Source: Fibrobacterota bacterium
GTDB taxonomy: Bacteria; Fibrobacterota; Chitinivibrionia; Chitinivibrionales; Chitinispirillaceae
Assembly: GCA_023436205.1 (NCBI GenBank)
Contig: JAEZKC010000084.1
Span: 17,562 to 81,561, forward strand
Reading direction: 5' to 3'
DNA length: 64,000 bases
The position numbers were made by a program, and so were the translations under genes. The stretch's first letter is position 1. Each line of letters starts with the position of its first letter. Positions 8,048 to 17,220 of the stretch are shown here, one piece after another. Under the pieces are notes generated by a model that saw only the letters and a program-made list of their open reading frames with translations, was not told the origin of the DNA and made no database searches.

Positions 8048-9829
8048 TCAAGCATGAGCAGCCTGGGCTAGTGGTTCCGATACTCGTTCCGCCAGCAGAC
8101 TGTCAAGCTGCTGTTCGAGGTTATTGAATGCTTCGCTCTTGAATTCCTGATAGTTCATCTGGCGCAGCAGGTTAATTACCTTCTTGAAGTAGATTCCGAT
8201 TTCTTCGAAACCATCAAATTCAAACTTGCTGTCGCAGATACTGAGAACCTTGTTGACCATATACTGCTGCCGTTTGAGAGGCGAGGAAGCATCAACACGG
8301 TCGAAGGCATCCTGCTGGAGGATTACAAAGTCAATCACTTCCGATTTGTTGAATATGATATGGTAATCAAGTGGCACACCGTCGTCACCAAGGATGTTGA
8401 TCTGATCGCGGGCTTCTTTACCTCTAAGAAGAATATCCTTGATGGTGATCACCTTGTTGACCCAGCCGGGTTCAACGGTTTTATCGAGGTACTCTATAAC
8501 TTCGGAATATTCAAGATACTTGGAGTAACTGTCAATTGGGTCCACCGCAGGATAACGCTTGCTGTCTGCACGGTTCTGAGAAAGAGCATAGAAGCAGCGT
8601 GCGGCCTTTTTGGTGGATTCAGTAACGGGTTCCTTGAGGTTACCACCTGCAGGGCTCACTGTACCAATGAAAGTGATGGAGCCGCTCTGCCCGTTATTGA
8701 GGTAAACATATCCTGCACGGGAGTAGAAGTTCGCGATGATGGCAGGAAGGTCCATGGGGAAAGCGTCCGGTCCGGGAAGCTCTTCCATACGGTTTGACAT
8801 CTCACGAAGCGCCTGAGCCCAGCGTGATGTGGAGTCTGCAAGGAGAAGCACTTTAAGACCCATCATACGGTAATACTCGGCGATAGTCATACCGGTATAA
8901 ACGCTGGCCTCACGGGCAGCAACCGGCATATTTGATGTATTACATATAATAATCGTGCGTTCGATAAGCTTACGGCCGGTACGGGGGTCATCAAGCTCAG
9001 GGAACTCAGTGAAGATTTCCACCACTTCGTTTGCGCGCTCACCGCAGGCCACCACGATAATGAGATCGGCTTCTGCGTATTTTGAAAGCGCATGCTGCAG
9101 CACTGTTTTTCCGCAACCGAAAGGACCGGGGATGAAGCCTGTTCCACCTTCAGTAATGGGGTTGAGAGTATCGATTGTGCGGATACCGGTCTCCATCACT
9201 TTGAAAGGACGGGGCTTGTTTTTGTAGCCTTTCACTTCGACCTTGACAGGCCACTTCATGATCATGCTTACGTTCAGCTCATTACCTTCTGAATCCACCA
9301 CGACGGCAACCGTATCCTGCACCGCGTAGTCACCTTCGGCAACAATGCTCTTAATTGTATACGATCCCTTGAAATCAAAGGGCATCATGATTTTATGGTC
9401 GATCCAGCCTTCTTTGACATTACCAATCCAGTCGGCAGCCTGAACCACCTCACCAGCCTTGCGCAAAGGAGTGAAATGCCACTTTTGAGAAAGATTTACA
9501 GCTGAGGTGTACTCACCACGCTTGAGGAAAACCCCTTCCATGGCATCCAGATCGTTCTGAAGACCGTCGTAGTTCTTAGACAGCATGCCGGGCCCAAGAG
9601 TCACCTCCAGCATGTGGCCGGTAAACTCGGCTGTACATCCCACGTAAAGTCCGCGAGTGCTTTCGAACACCTGCACATAGGCATTCTTTCCGCCAATTTT
9701 GATCACCTCGGCCATCAGCTTGTTACCCTTGAGATCGATATAGCAGATCTCGTTCTGGGCAACCGGGCCGTCAACTTCAATAGTGACCAGGTTGGCAATG
9801 ATTCCGGTCACTTTTCCCTTGGTGCTCAT
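8048..9829 (-). CDS. atpA: V-type ATP synthase subunit A (catalytic head subunit)
   Basis: This 593-residue catalytic subunit carries the Walker A loop GPFGCGKTVLQ at about residue 232 and the catalytic GERANEVVE region. The roughly 90-residue insertion typical of V-type A subunits lies between barrel and P-loop (around LRKAGEVVQAADWIGNVKEG). SRWAQALREMSNRMEELPG and IGTVSPAGGNLKEPVTEST are also characteristic. It couples ATP hydrolysis or synthesis to ion movement through the membrane sector. A GGAGG lies 6 nt before the ATG. It follows the DUF2764 gene after 112 bp and precedes atpB. Confidence 0.97.
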   Translation of the reverse strand: MSTKGKVTGIIANLVTIEVDGPVAQNEICYIDLKGNKLMAEVIKIGGKNAYVQVFESTRGLYVGCTAEFTGHMLEVTLGPGMLSKNYDGLQNDLDAMEGVFLKRGEYTSAVNLSQKWHFTPLRKAGEVVQAADWIGNVKEGWIDHKIMMPFDFKGSYTIKSIVAEGDYAVQDTVAVVVDSEGNELNVSMIMKWPVKVEVKGYKNKPRPFKVMETGIRTIDTLNPITEGGTGFIPGPFGCGKTVLQHALSKYAEADLIIVVACGERANEVVEIFTEFPELDDPRTGRKLIERTIIICNTSNMPVAAREASVYTGMTIAEYYRMMGLKVLLLADSTSRWAQALREMSNRMEELPGPDAFPMDLPAIIANFYSRAGYVYLNNGQSGSITFIGTVSPAGGNLKEPVTESTKKAARCFYALSQNRADSKRYPAVDPIDSYSKYLEYSEVIEYLDKTVEPGWVNKVITIKDILLRGKEARDQINILGDDGVPLDYHIIFNKSEVIDFVILQQDAFDRVDASSPLKRQQYMVNKVLSICDSKFEFDGFEEIGIYFKKVINLLRQMNYQEFKSEAFNNLEQQLDSLLAERVSEPLAQAAHA

Positions 9830-9941
9830 TGTTTTCCTCCGTTATATGTTTCAACGTTCAGCATTCTGCATTCACCAGAGGCCTACCTGTCAAAGGTCAC
9901 CTCTCCTCAATTCCTGATTCCTGATACCCCATTGTCACTGA

Positions 9942-10790
9942 TTAGAAACCTGCGGGCACCTCATAGCTGTTCTTCAGTTCTTCAACAAGCCTGTCAAGCT
10001 TGGCGCGGCCAGTGATAGCGTCAAGTTTCATCCAACGCTCGACAATGAGGAGCTTCAGAGCAAAAGCAGCAACAGTCTCAACCTGGAAATAGGTAAAAAC
10101 GGTTAATTCGTTGAGCATATCCCAGCGAATATCATCCAGTCCCTTTTCCATTTCGGTCAAATTTCCTCTGCTGAGAGCAATCGCCTTTTCCACCCAGGAC
10201 ATGCTGCCACTCAGACCAAAGTCGGGTGCAGTACTGCGCAGGACCGCCTCGGCCACATCATTACGTCCTACCACGGTAAAATTGACAGGACGGTCCCGAT
10301 CTGTCCCCAGTGCGTCGACATGCTCAAGGTTCTTGCGGCAGTTTACAGCAGCCATTACATTGCGCAAGTTAAGCTCGAAGGAAAACCATTCCCTTACAAA
10401 CTCATTCTCGTGCTCAGTGACTTCTTCATAAAAAAGCCATGATAGCTGATCAGCGGCTACCAGTCCGGGGAAAAGCTGACGATTTTCCCTGTGAGCCTCA
10501 AGAAAGGTCTGCATATATTCGGGAAGTCCCTCCGAAAAGCGCAGGGCCGCTGTCAGCTCCTCTTTGGAATAATTACCTCTGGGATCAAAGGGGCGGCTGT
10601 TCGATTCTATAATATCAATAAGATTGCGGTTATCAATAGGCAACCGCAAGGTATTGATAATTTTCAGATCGTCAGATGCCAGCTGTTCCTGGGCTTCAAC
10701 CATGAAATCCTGAAAATGAGGGACATTTTTGCTCTCATCAACAAGGATGTCCGGCAGACCCGAGACAAAGTAATAGTAGTTACTCACCAT
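9942..10790 (-). CDS. DUF2764-like protein of the V-ATPase operon
   Basis: This protein of about 282 residues begins MVSNYYYFVSGLPDILVDES, the N-terminal pattern of the DUF2764 family, which is found almost only between atpE and atpA in Bacteroidota, spirochete and chlamydial V-ATPase operons. The rest is mainly helical and acidic with no catalytic motif visible. The operon has no subunit C gene, and this protein sits where one is expected, so a role as a diverged central-stalk socket (C/d-like) is a reasonable inference, not a demonstrated function. ATG at 10790 is preferred for the family N-terminus; a GTG at 10799 overlapping the atpE stop is possible. Confidence 0.85.
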   Translation of the reverse strand: MVSNYYYFVSGLPDILVDESKNVPHFQDFMVEAQEQLASDDLKIINTLRLPIDNRNLIDIIESNSRPFDPRGNYSKEELTAALRFSEGLPEYMQTFLEAHRENRQLFPGLVAADQLSWLFYEEVTEHENEFVREWFSFELNLRNVMAAVNCRKNLEHVDALGTDRDRPVNFTVVGRNDVAEAVLRSTAPDFGLSGSMSWVEKAIALSRGNLTEMEKGLDDIRWDMLNELTVFTYFQVETVAAFALKLLIVERWMKLDAITGRAKLDRLVEELKNSYEVPAGF

Positions 10791-10795
10791 ACAGA

Positions 10796-11410
10796 TCACT
10801 CACCAAACAAGTATGAACGGGTTCTGGGACGCAGATATTCTTTAAAGAATTCCCTGAAGTCTTCATCTGTTAAGCTGATCTTGAAAGAACCGTCTGAGGG
10901 TCCGATACGAAAACCGGATTTGATGTTTTTGCTGAAGGAGACATCAAGGCCGCTTGACAAGACACTACTGGCACCTTTTTCGAAAGTCTTCGTAAGCTCA
11001 TCCTGTTTCGCGGCGGGAAGCATAACTTCGAGATTGGGAGCTTCACCTTCCGCAACTTTCCAGTTGCTGATCACCTGTGACACGAATTCCTTGAGAACTG
11101 CAGGTTCGGAGAGAGCCTTGGTTGTAGCATCATCCAGAACCTTGGCGGTAATCAGATTGACCACCTGATTTTTTATGGATGCGACAGCCTGGGAACCGGT
11201 AAGCTTAAGCTCCGCTTCGGTGTTGCGCTTGAGTTCCTCAGCCTGCTTGCGGGCTTCCGCAACGATCTTGTCAGCCTGTGAACGGGCATCAGCCATAATT
11301 TCGGCAGCTTTCCCTTCAGCATCAGCCACAATCTGATTGGCTTTCTCCTGGCCCTTTTCGACACCTTCCTGGTAGATCTTCTCCGTCAGCTCCTGGATTT
11401 TTTGTTCCAT
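10796..11410 (-). CDS. atpE: V-type ATP synthase subunit E (peripheral stalk)
   Basis: This 204-residue protein has the long charged N-terminal helix of subunit E, with many Ala/Lys/Glu heptads (YQEGVEKGQEKANQIVADAE and repeats of AEARKQAEEL). A small C-terminal globular domain follows. It forms the outer stalk that resists rotation of the head. It is the first gene of the operon, with GGGGAAAG about 4 nt before the ATG. Subunit G, its usual heterodimer partner, is not present here, as in other operons of this E-first layout. Confidence 0.9.
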   Translation of the reverse strand: MEQKIQELTEKIYQEGVEKGQEKANQIVADAEGKAAEIMADARSQADKIVAEARKQAEELKRNTEAELKLTGSQAVASIKNQVVNLITAKVLDDATTKALSEPAVLKEFVSQVISNWKVAEGEAPNLEVMLPAAKQDELTKTFEKGASSVLSSGLDVSFSKNIKSGFRIGPSDGSFKISLTDEDFREFFKEYLRPRTRSYLFGE

Positions 11411-11555
11411 TGACTTTCCCCTGACAAAATGTATGAATGGTTTACTTCAAACTTTTCCGTTTAAGCGATTCAAGTTCTTACTCTTTCCCGTCACCTTTTC
11501 GGCTGAAAACTCGGAACAATTTTGTCATCCCAGTCACTAAAGCCAAAAGGATCTT

Positions 11556-11585
11556 AATATACAATGTTTGTTGCCATCACTGCAA
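11556..11585 (-). promoter_or_regulatory. Candidate sigma-70-type promoter of the V-ATPase operon
   Basis: On the minus strand TTGCAG and TATATT are separated by 18 bases, about 145 nt upstream of the atpE ATG. The -10 box matches consensus at five of six positions; the -35 box is weak. This is the best promoter-like pair in the 270-bp gap before the operon and was chosen by eye only. Confidence 0.35.
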
Positions 11586-11680
11586 TGCGTTCAGTGTTAA
11601 AAAAAATGCAAGAATGCATCCCCTCGCAGCAGATCATTCCAACCCCGAAATCTGCGTGTTTGAAATAAGATCAAAACGAA

Positions 11681-12034
11681 TCATTTGACCTGAACACATA
11701 TACAGCTCTGTAAGGCACTGACAAGGTTTTTAAATTCCATTTCCACCCCGGCCATCAGTTCCGAACTCCTTTTTAAATCTCCGGAACACAGCAACTGTTC
11801 CATGGCAGCAGCCATATTTCCGAGAACAACTCCTCCGATGGTCCGGGTGGTTCCCTTTAGCGAATGCGCTTTAATCAATGCCTTCTGCAAATCGCTTTGA
11901 TCGAGCGCACTTCTGAGGTGTTGCAAAACTGTAGGTGTATCAGAGATGTAGGCTTCAACGAGTTCTCTGAACAGATCCATATCGTTGTCGATGTTTCTTA
12001 GCGCCCCATTTAAATCAAGTGTAGAGTTGATCAC
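11681..12034 (-). CDS. Hpt-domain phosphotransfer protein
   Basis: This 117-residue protein is a stand-alone histidine phosphotransfer domain. The motif KAHSLKGTTRTIGG contains the His that carries the phosphate, followed by the usual small-residue helix packing (VLGNMAAAMEQLL). Such proteins relay phosphate between hybrid-kinase receivers and final regulators. It starts with GTG at 12034, since the nearby ATG is out of frame and closes at once; no strong Shine-Dalgarno is visible, so expression may be low. No kinase is adjacent. The phosphorelay genes at 1-3433 and the response regulator at 18811 are possible partners within the window. Confidence 0.88.
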   Translation of the reverse strand: MINSTLDLNGALRNIDNDMDLFRELVEAYISDTPTVLQHLRSALDQSDLQKALIKAHSLKGTTRTIGGVVLGNMAAAMEQLLCSGDLKRSSELMAGVEMEFKNLVSALQSCICVQVK

Positions 12035-12158
12035 GAAAACATCCGCAAGCTAAAGAGTAAATACTGGGACAGAAACTGAACTGCAGGTTCGTTTTTGATG
12101 AGATGAAAGTGGGGTACACATAGTATACGTACCGGAGATGATAAAAATCAAGGGCAGT

Positions 12159-14009
12159 TTAGGATTTTATGGAGGATAGAAAGTAAGTGCATCGAGCGGA
12201 AATGGCCCAGCTTTGGGCAGGATTCAGCGGCACAGCTCCGGAACCGCCATAAAGCGGATTTTCGCTATACCAGACAAGTTCCCATACGGAATTGTCGGGA
12301 GGCACAGAAAAGGGATCCGAAATGCTTGGCAGGAAAACATCGCTGCCAAGATTTACAATCATGAGTCGGTCGCCGCAATCGATTCCGAAATATCGCAATA
12401 TAAACAGATCATCACCAAGTACAGCCCCATCGATACAGATTCGATTACTTTTAAAAAAAACAGGATCGCTGTTGCGAATGGAGAGTAGATCAGAATGAAG
12501 ACGGTACCAGGATTCATGCTTCTGCCGCTCTGAATGATCGAGCTTACAATTGAGATAGCCTTGAGGATCGGAGGGAGGAGGAACCAGTGGGCCATCAACA
12601 TGTTTAATGCTTGGAAACTGGGAAAGGAATCGAGCTCTCCCGCGGGCACTGGATTCATTAATCTGGGGATATGTATGACGGGCAAAGAAGATAAACGGTG
12701 CAGATGAGGCAAATTCCTGGCCCTGGAAAATGAGGGGAACCTGAGGGCTTAACAAAAAGAATCCGGTCATGGCCCGCAGGGATGCAGGACTGGTTAACTT
12801 ACTGATTCTTTGCCCGTTACATGTGTTCGCCACCTGATCATGATTTTGCAAATAATGAATAAGCCTATGGGACAGGTTTGCAGAAACAGAACCGCGGGTC
12901 TTTTTCTGCCAGTAATAGTACTGCCCCTGGAAAAGATAACCGTATTTTGCACCGGAGATGAACTCCTGTGGTTTACCGGTATAATCGGTATAGTAGGCCT
13001 CTTTGCGCCCGGTGAGCGCCACCATGGCTGATCGATGGAAATCATCATTCCAGAGGCAATCGATCCCCTTATTCTGCATCAGATCAACATCCTGCGGTTC
13101 ATTCTCTCCCACCATCAGCACCCGACGGGGCATGGCCGCCATCCTGAATTCATCTGTCAACTCTTTCATGATATTGACCGGTGAATCATCAAAAATCTGC
13201 TGAGTGGCATCGATTCTCAAACCGTCCAGGTGAAACTCCTTTGCCCAGTAGACAGCGTTGGCTATGAAAAACTCCCTGACAGGCCCAGAGTGCGAACCAT
13301 CAAAATTTAAAGCCTCACCCCATTCGTTGGAGTATTTGGAGGTGAAATAATGAGGACTGAATTTTTTAAGATACCAGGAGCCGGGTCCCAGGTGATTGTA
13401 AACTACATCTAGAATAATTCCCAGACCGCAACGGTGAGCTTCGTTTATCAAGAATTTGAAATCGTCCGGTTCGCCATATATGTGTGTAGGCGCAAACAAG
13501 CAGATACCATCATACCCCCAGCCGAAATCCCCGTCGAATTCGGCCACAGGCATAAGCTCTATTACTTTGACACCCAGTGATGCCAGATTCTTCAGCTCGG
13601 CGGCTGCAGCGCGGTAGGTGCCCTCTTTAGTGAAGGTACCGATGTGCATTTCGTAGAGAACGAGATTATCCGGGTCTGGCCCTGGCCATTTGTGATCGGA
13701 CCATTTAAAATAATTGGGATCGGTGATTTGAGACATCTCCAGTGGACCATCAGGTTGGAATCGTGAAGCAGGGTCAGGGTAGATTTTGGGGTCGTCGCCT
13801 AACTTAAAACCATAACGCATGGCGATGGAGGCATTATCAACCTTGGTGGAAAAGAAACCGTTTTCACTTTGAGCCAGGTCGTAAGTATCAAATTTTTCAT
13901 TTTGTTGCAGGATAAGCTGTGCGGAAGATACTGCAGGCGCCCAGATTCGAAAACTGATGCTGCCGTCCGGGAGGAGTTGCGGTCCGATGGGATAGTTTTC
14001 GGTAGTCAT
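12159..14009 (-). CDS. treZ: Malto-oligosyltrehalose trehalohydrolase-like GH13 enzyme
   Basis: This 616-residue GH13 enzyme should release trehalose from maltooligosyl-trehalose, the second step of the TreY-TreZ route. An N-terminal beta-sandwich (RIWAPAVSSAQLIL) precedes a TIM barrel with YEMHIGTFTKEGT, DVVYNHLGPG, the nucleophile region GLRIDATQQI, the acid/base region LMVGENEPQD and the transition-state Asp in HYLQNHDQVAN. YEMHIGTFT with NHLGP points to TreZ rather than glycogen-branching or debranching enzymes. AAGGAG lies 4 nt before the ATG. No treY is nearby, so the partner must be elsewhere, or the enzyme may have another glucan substrate. Confidence 0.85.
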   Translation of the reverse strand: MTTENYPIGPQLLPDGSISFRIWAPAVSSAQLILQQNEKFDTYDLAQSENGFFSTKVDNASIAMRYGFKLGDDPKIYPDPASRFQPDGPLEMSQITDPNYFKWSDHKWPGPDPDNLVLYEMHIGTFTKEGTYRAAAAELKNLASLGVKVIELMPVAEFDGDFGWGYDGICLFAPTHIYGEPDDFKFLINEAHRCGLGIILDVVYNHLGPGSWYLKKFSPHYFTSKYSNEWGEALNFDGSHSGPVREFFIANAVYWAKEFHLDGLRIDATQQIFDDSPVNIMKELTDEFRMAAMPRRVLMVGENEPQDVDLMQNKGIDCLWNDDFHRSAMVALTGRKEAYYTDYTGKPQEFISGAKYGYLFQGQYYYWQKKTRGSVSANLSHRLIHYLQNHDQVANTCNGQRISKLTSPASLRAMTGFFLLSPQVPLIFQGQEFASSAPFIFFARHTYPQINESSARGRARFLSQFPSIKHVDGPLVPPPSDPQGYLNCKLDHSERQKHESWYRLHSDLLSIRNSDPVFFKSNRICIDGAVLGDDLFILRYFGIDCGDRLMIVNLGSDVFLPSISDPFSVPPDNSVWELVWYSENPLYGGSGAVPLNPAQSWAISARCTYFLSSIKS

Positions 14010-14117
14010 AGATCTCCTTGTACTGATTTATTGGAGGGGGCAAGCGGTGTGCCAATGATGGGGAAACACCCCCCAAAAATACAGAACAGGATATTGATCT
14101 AAAAAAATAGCAGAGTT

Positions 14118-14162
14118 CAAAAAAACACTCAACTAGTGCACCATAGCAGCACACTAGTGAGT
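14118..14162 (-). terminator. Rho-independent terminator after the subtilase gene
   Basis: On the minus strand ACTCACTAGTG pairs with CACTAGTTGAGT (11 bp with one bulged T) and is followed by TGTTTTTTTG. It lies 22 bases past the subtilase stop and closes the AT-rich two-gene unit. Confidence 0.8.
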
Positions 14163-14183
14163 AACTAGACATTACAATTTCGG

Positions 14184-17100
14184 TCAGAGAGAATTACAAT
14201 TACGAAATCCTCTAATTTTAATAACTGAATTATTCCCGATATGTAATTTGGTGTTACCTTCCACAGATTTGAAAATCAACCCCGAAATTAAATTACCAGG
14301 GACATCCAACCAAGAACCCTGTTCTTCTACTACCGAGGAAGCATGAATCACACCTAAGGAATCCAAACTAGCATAAGTGGTTCCATTATATCGGATTAGC
14401 AAGTTTTTATGATTACCACTTTGAAAGCAAGATGATGCGCTTAACAGCATATTACCTGTCATACTTTGCTTCATCTTAGGATTGCCCTTGTAGGAAAATG
14501 ATATTCCAAACTGGCCAATATCTTGGGAAATGAAAGTGTCACAAACAAGAGAAAAATCCTGGGCAGTTCCGGACACCCTTGGATTTTGCCTAGCGATGAT
14601 TTTTGTCCCCTGCACAACAATCATATACTTCCCAGGTGTGGGATTCGCTATATCAACAACTTCAACATTATTTAAAGTATCACGCCCTTTGAATGCCGGA
14701 TTGGCAAGAATGAGCTCTCGTGTTATGGAACGGTCAATACCATCAGAGGGAATAGTAGAGCTCTTAATGGGGGAATGATCAATTGTCCATGGGTAAAAAT
14801 TTTCCCCAGTTTGTAAGTTAACCACTTTCAAATCAATATCATTGATTAACTTTTTATCCATCGGAGAAGTTAAATTTAAGGCCCCAGTGTCATCCCAAGC
14901 AATAGTAGCTCTAAAGTTGTTCCGGTTGCTTCCAATGTCCACAAAATAACACTTTGTTTCACCAGTGCGAATTTGGGATTCCTTAAATCTAAAAGTATCA
15001 ACGTATGTCACTGCTTTCTCTGCATTCACAAGTCCATAGCCAGTTGCATAGTCTGGGCCAATTGTGTATGGTGTTGTTAACGAAGTATCATTTGTAGCAT
15101 CACCACCGACAAAATCTGGATTATTGTCTTGAGATAATATTGGGTCTGCATTTACCATATCAGTTGCAGTATGAATCAACAAGGCTCTTGCAGTAGAATT
15201 CCAGAAAGGTTCGTTGTGAATATTTTTGTTGTAAGAATCCCTATACTTTTGAAGCATCAATGCAACTACACCTGAAACAAACGGTGCAGCCATGGAAGTC
15301 CCCTGTTGCGCCGAATATGAATTGTTAGACCAACAAGACACTATTCCGCTTGCTGGTAAATCATTAACTCCGATACAAAAACCTAAAGAAGTGATACTTG
15401 CTCCATTCCAACTGGATCCTTTATACACAGTTTGCGAACCGATGTGTACTTTTTTAACTTGCCAGATAGATGGTGCATCGGTTTCAAAAACTAACGAGCC
15501 TCCATCATACTGCACATAAAAAGCCGGTATGCGCGAACTTGGGACAGAATTAAGTTTGGAAACCTTCCACCTAAATATTAGCGTATCTGAGGAGGAACCT
15601 ATTATGGACGGACTAATAGGAGAATATATTGTGGTTCCCGAATTCACATACACGGAAAATACCCCATTTGTGACACTTCTGTTCCTGGCACAATCACCCG
15701 ACAACCAAATCTCGTTAGAATTACCAAAATACCAAGCTTTTTTTGTGCCATTTGTACCCTTAACAACGATTGAATCAAATTCCATTTTGTACAATACGTC
15801 ACCACCACTGCCAGGTGCCATTACATCTGGTCCAAGCCTTCCATCTCTAGTAGGCCCCATGCTACTAATATCACTTCGTAACCCAGTATGTTTTTCAACG
15901 GAACCAACTTTAATAGCATTTTTTGAATCTGCAAGCAAAGAGTAGTAACCGCGTTGAGAACCGTGTTGCGCATAAAAGCCGCCGTTATTAGCAGCAGCAT
16001 ATACCATTATGTTGTTCTTTAAGTTAATTGGGTTGTGATCAGCTGTTGCATTATCAATGTTTTTTGAGCCATCAGTATATGTGCCAGTATAACCGATAAC
16101 ATGTGAATGATTGTTTACATCAGCATAATTTCCGTCCACATACATACCGAAAGCCCAAGTTCTGGCCTTAGGAGCAATACCTCGCCATTGAGAAATCCAC
16201 CCATTTGAACCACCCAATGGATTTGAATATTGACTTCTCCAACCATTTCCAAGAGCGATACCAGCTACGTGGGTGCCATGATAACTTACAAGACTTCTCC
16301 ATGCATATGGATTGCCTGTTATTTGTGCCTTTCGAACTTCATTTCCTTCTTTAAAATCACCATGGAGTGAGTCAATTCCCTCATCCCAGATTCCTATCCA
16401 CACGCTATCCCCAACATAAGGAGTATTAGCATTCCACAATGGGCTTGGCTGGTTAATAGTGTCAATGAAACTATTCTGAAGATTACTTACTCTTGCTAAG
16501 GGACGAGCAACATCACCAACAACCTCCGGGGGACTATAAATATCCACTTCCATTACTTCTGGAATACTTAACAGCTTTGTTAATTTGCGTCTGTCCACTA
16601 TACCTGTAACATCCCCGATACATGGTCCTTGATCCACAGTGATCGAATCAGCCAGATGTTGAATATATTCCGCTAAGTTTACACCAGAGAAATCTTCAAC
16701 TGGTCTAATAGCAACCCTAATTTCATCTTTATCCTTCAAATCACCTCGCCCATTGTGCCATTCATTTAACATCCATGATGTTTTGTCCTCATCTTCAACA
16801 GGAACGACATTTATAAATAAGGAATGCCTTTTAAATTGTTCTAAACTTTTTGCATATGACTCGATTTTCACCCGATACATCAAAACACCATCAATTGGTA
16901 GTACCCCAGTTGACTTAGTGTTTTCATCTTTGATCAAGTCACCAATGTTTAATCCTGAACCATCGTCTGCAAAAATTACCCAATAGAATTTTGCGCCTTC
17001 TCTTTTGTAAGTACCATCTAAACTCCAGTGCTTTACAGAAAGCTTACGCTCTTTTAATTTAACTATAAACGTTTCTTTGCTAAATCTGGACTTCCAGTAT

Positions 17101-17189
17101 TCATCTATTTTATTCTCATTACTGTTGGAATACCCTATCCTAATAGTAATTAGAAACAAAATCATAATTATTTTTGGTATTATTTTCAT
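14184..17189 (-). CDS. Secreted subtilisin-like serine peptidase (S8)
   Basis: This 1001-residue protein has a signal peptide (MKIIPKIIMILFLITIRIGY), a prodomain-like region of about 220 residues and an S8 catalytic domain. The triad is visible: Asp in VWIGIWDEGID (about 270), His in YHGTHVAGIALG (about 305) and Ser in QQGTSMAAPFVSGV (about 631). The oxyanion Asn is probably in VYAAANNGGF. The stretch between oxyanion region and Ser is unusually long and holds an inserted beta-rich, jelly-roll-like domain, the type found in larger surface subtilases. A C-terminal beta-sandwich follows, without a clear sorting motif. It lies 31 bp downstream of the tail-fibre-like gene in the same AT-rich unit. 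Its substrate is unknown; processing of the adjacent surface protein is one possibility. Confidence 0.9.
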   Translation of the reverse strand: MKIIPKIIMILFLITIRIGYSNSNENKIDEYWKSRFSKETFIVKLKERKLSVKHWSLDGTYKREGAKFYWVIFADDGSGLNIGDLIKDENTKSTGVLPIDGVLMYRVKIESYAKSLEQFKRHSLFINVVPVEDEDKTSWMLNEWHNGRGDLKDKDEIRVAIRPVEDFSGVNLAEYIQHLADSITVDQGPCIGDVTGIVDRRKLTKLLSIPEVMEVDIYSPPEVVGDVARPLARVSNLQNSFIDTINQPSPLWNANTPYVGDSVWIGIWDEGIDSLHGDFKEGNEVRKAQITGNPYAWRSLVSYHGTHVAGIALGNGWRSQYSNPLGGSNGWISQWRGIAPKARTWAFGMYVDGNYADVNNHSHVIGYTGTYTDGSKNIDNATADHNPINLKNNIMVYAAANNGGFYAQHGSQRGYYSLLADSKNAIKVGSVEKHTGLRSDISSMGPTRDGRLGPDVMAPGSGGDVLYKMEFDSIVVKGTNGTKKAWYFGNSNEIWLSGDCARNRSVTNGVFSVYVNSGTTIYSPISPSIIGSSSDTLIFRWKVSKLNSVPSSRIPAFYVQYDGGSLVFETDAPSIWQVKKVHIGSQTVYKGSSWNGASITSLGFCIGVNDLPASGIVSCWSNNSYSAQQGTSMAAPFVSGVVALMLQKYRDSYNKNIHNEPFWNSTARALLIHTATDMVNADPILSQDNNPDFVGGDATNDTSLTTPYTIGPDYATGYGLVNAEKAVTYVDTFRFKESQIRTGETKCYFVDIGSNRNNFRATIAWDDTGALNLTSPMDKKLINDIDLKVVNLQTGENFYPWTIDHSPIKSSTIPSDGIDRSITRELILANPAFKGRDTLNNVEVVDIANPTPGKYMIVVQGTKIIARQNPRVSGTAQDFSLVCDTFISQDIGQFGISFSYKGNPKMKQSMTGNMLLSASSCFQSGNHKNLLIRYNGTTYASLDSLGVIHASSVVEEQGSWLDVPGNLISGLIFKSVEGNTKLHIGNNSVIKIRGFRNCNSL

Positions 17190-17220
17190 ATTTCCTCATT
17201 TAAATCAGTTTTGGTAAACC

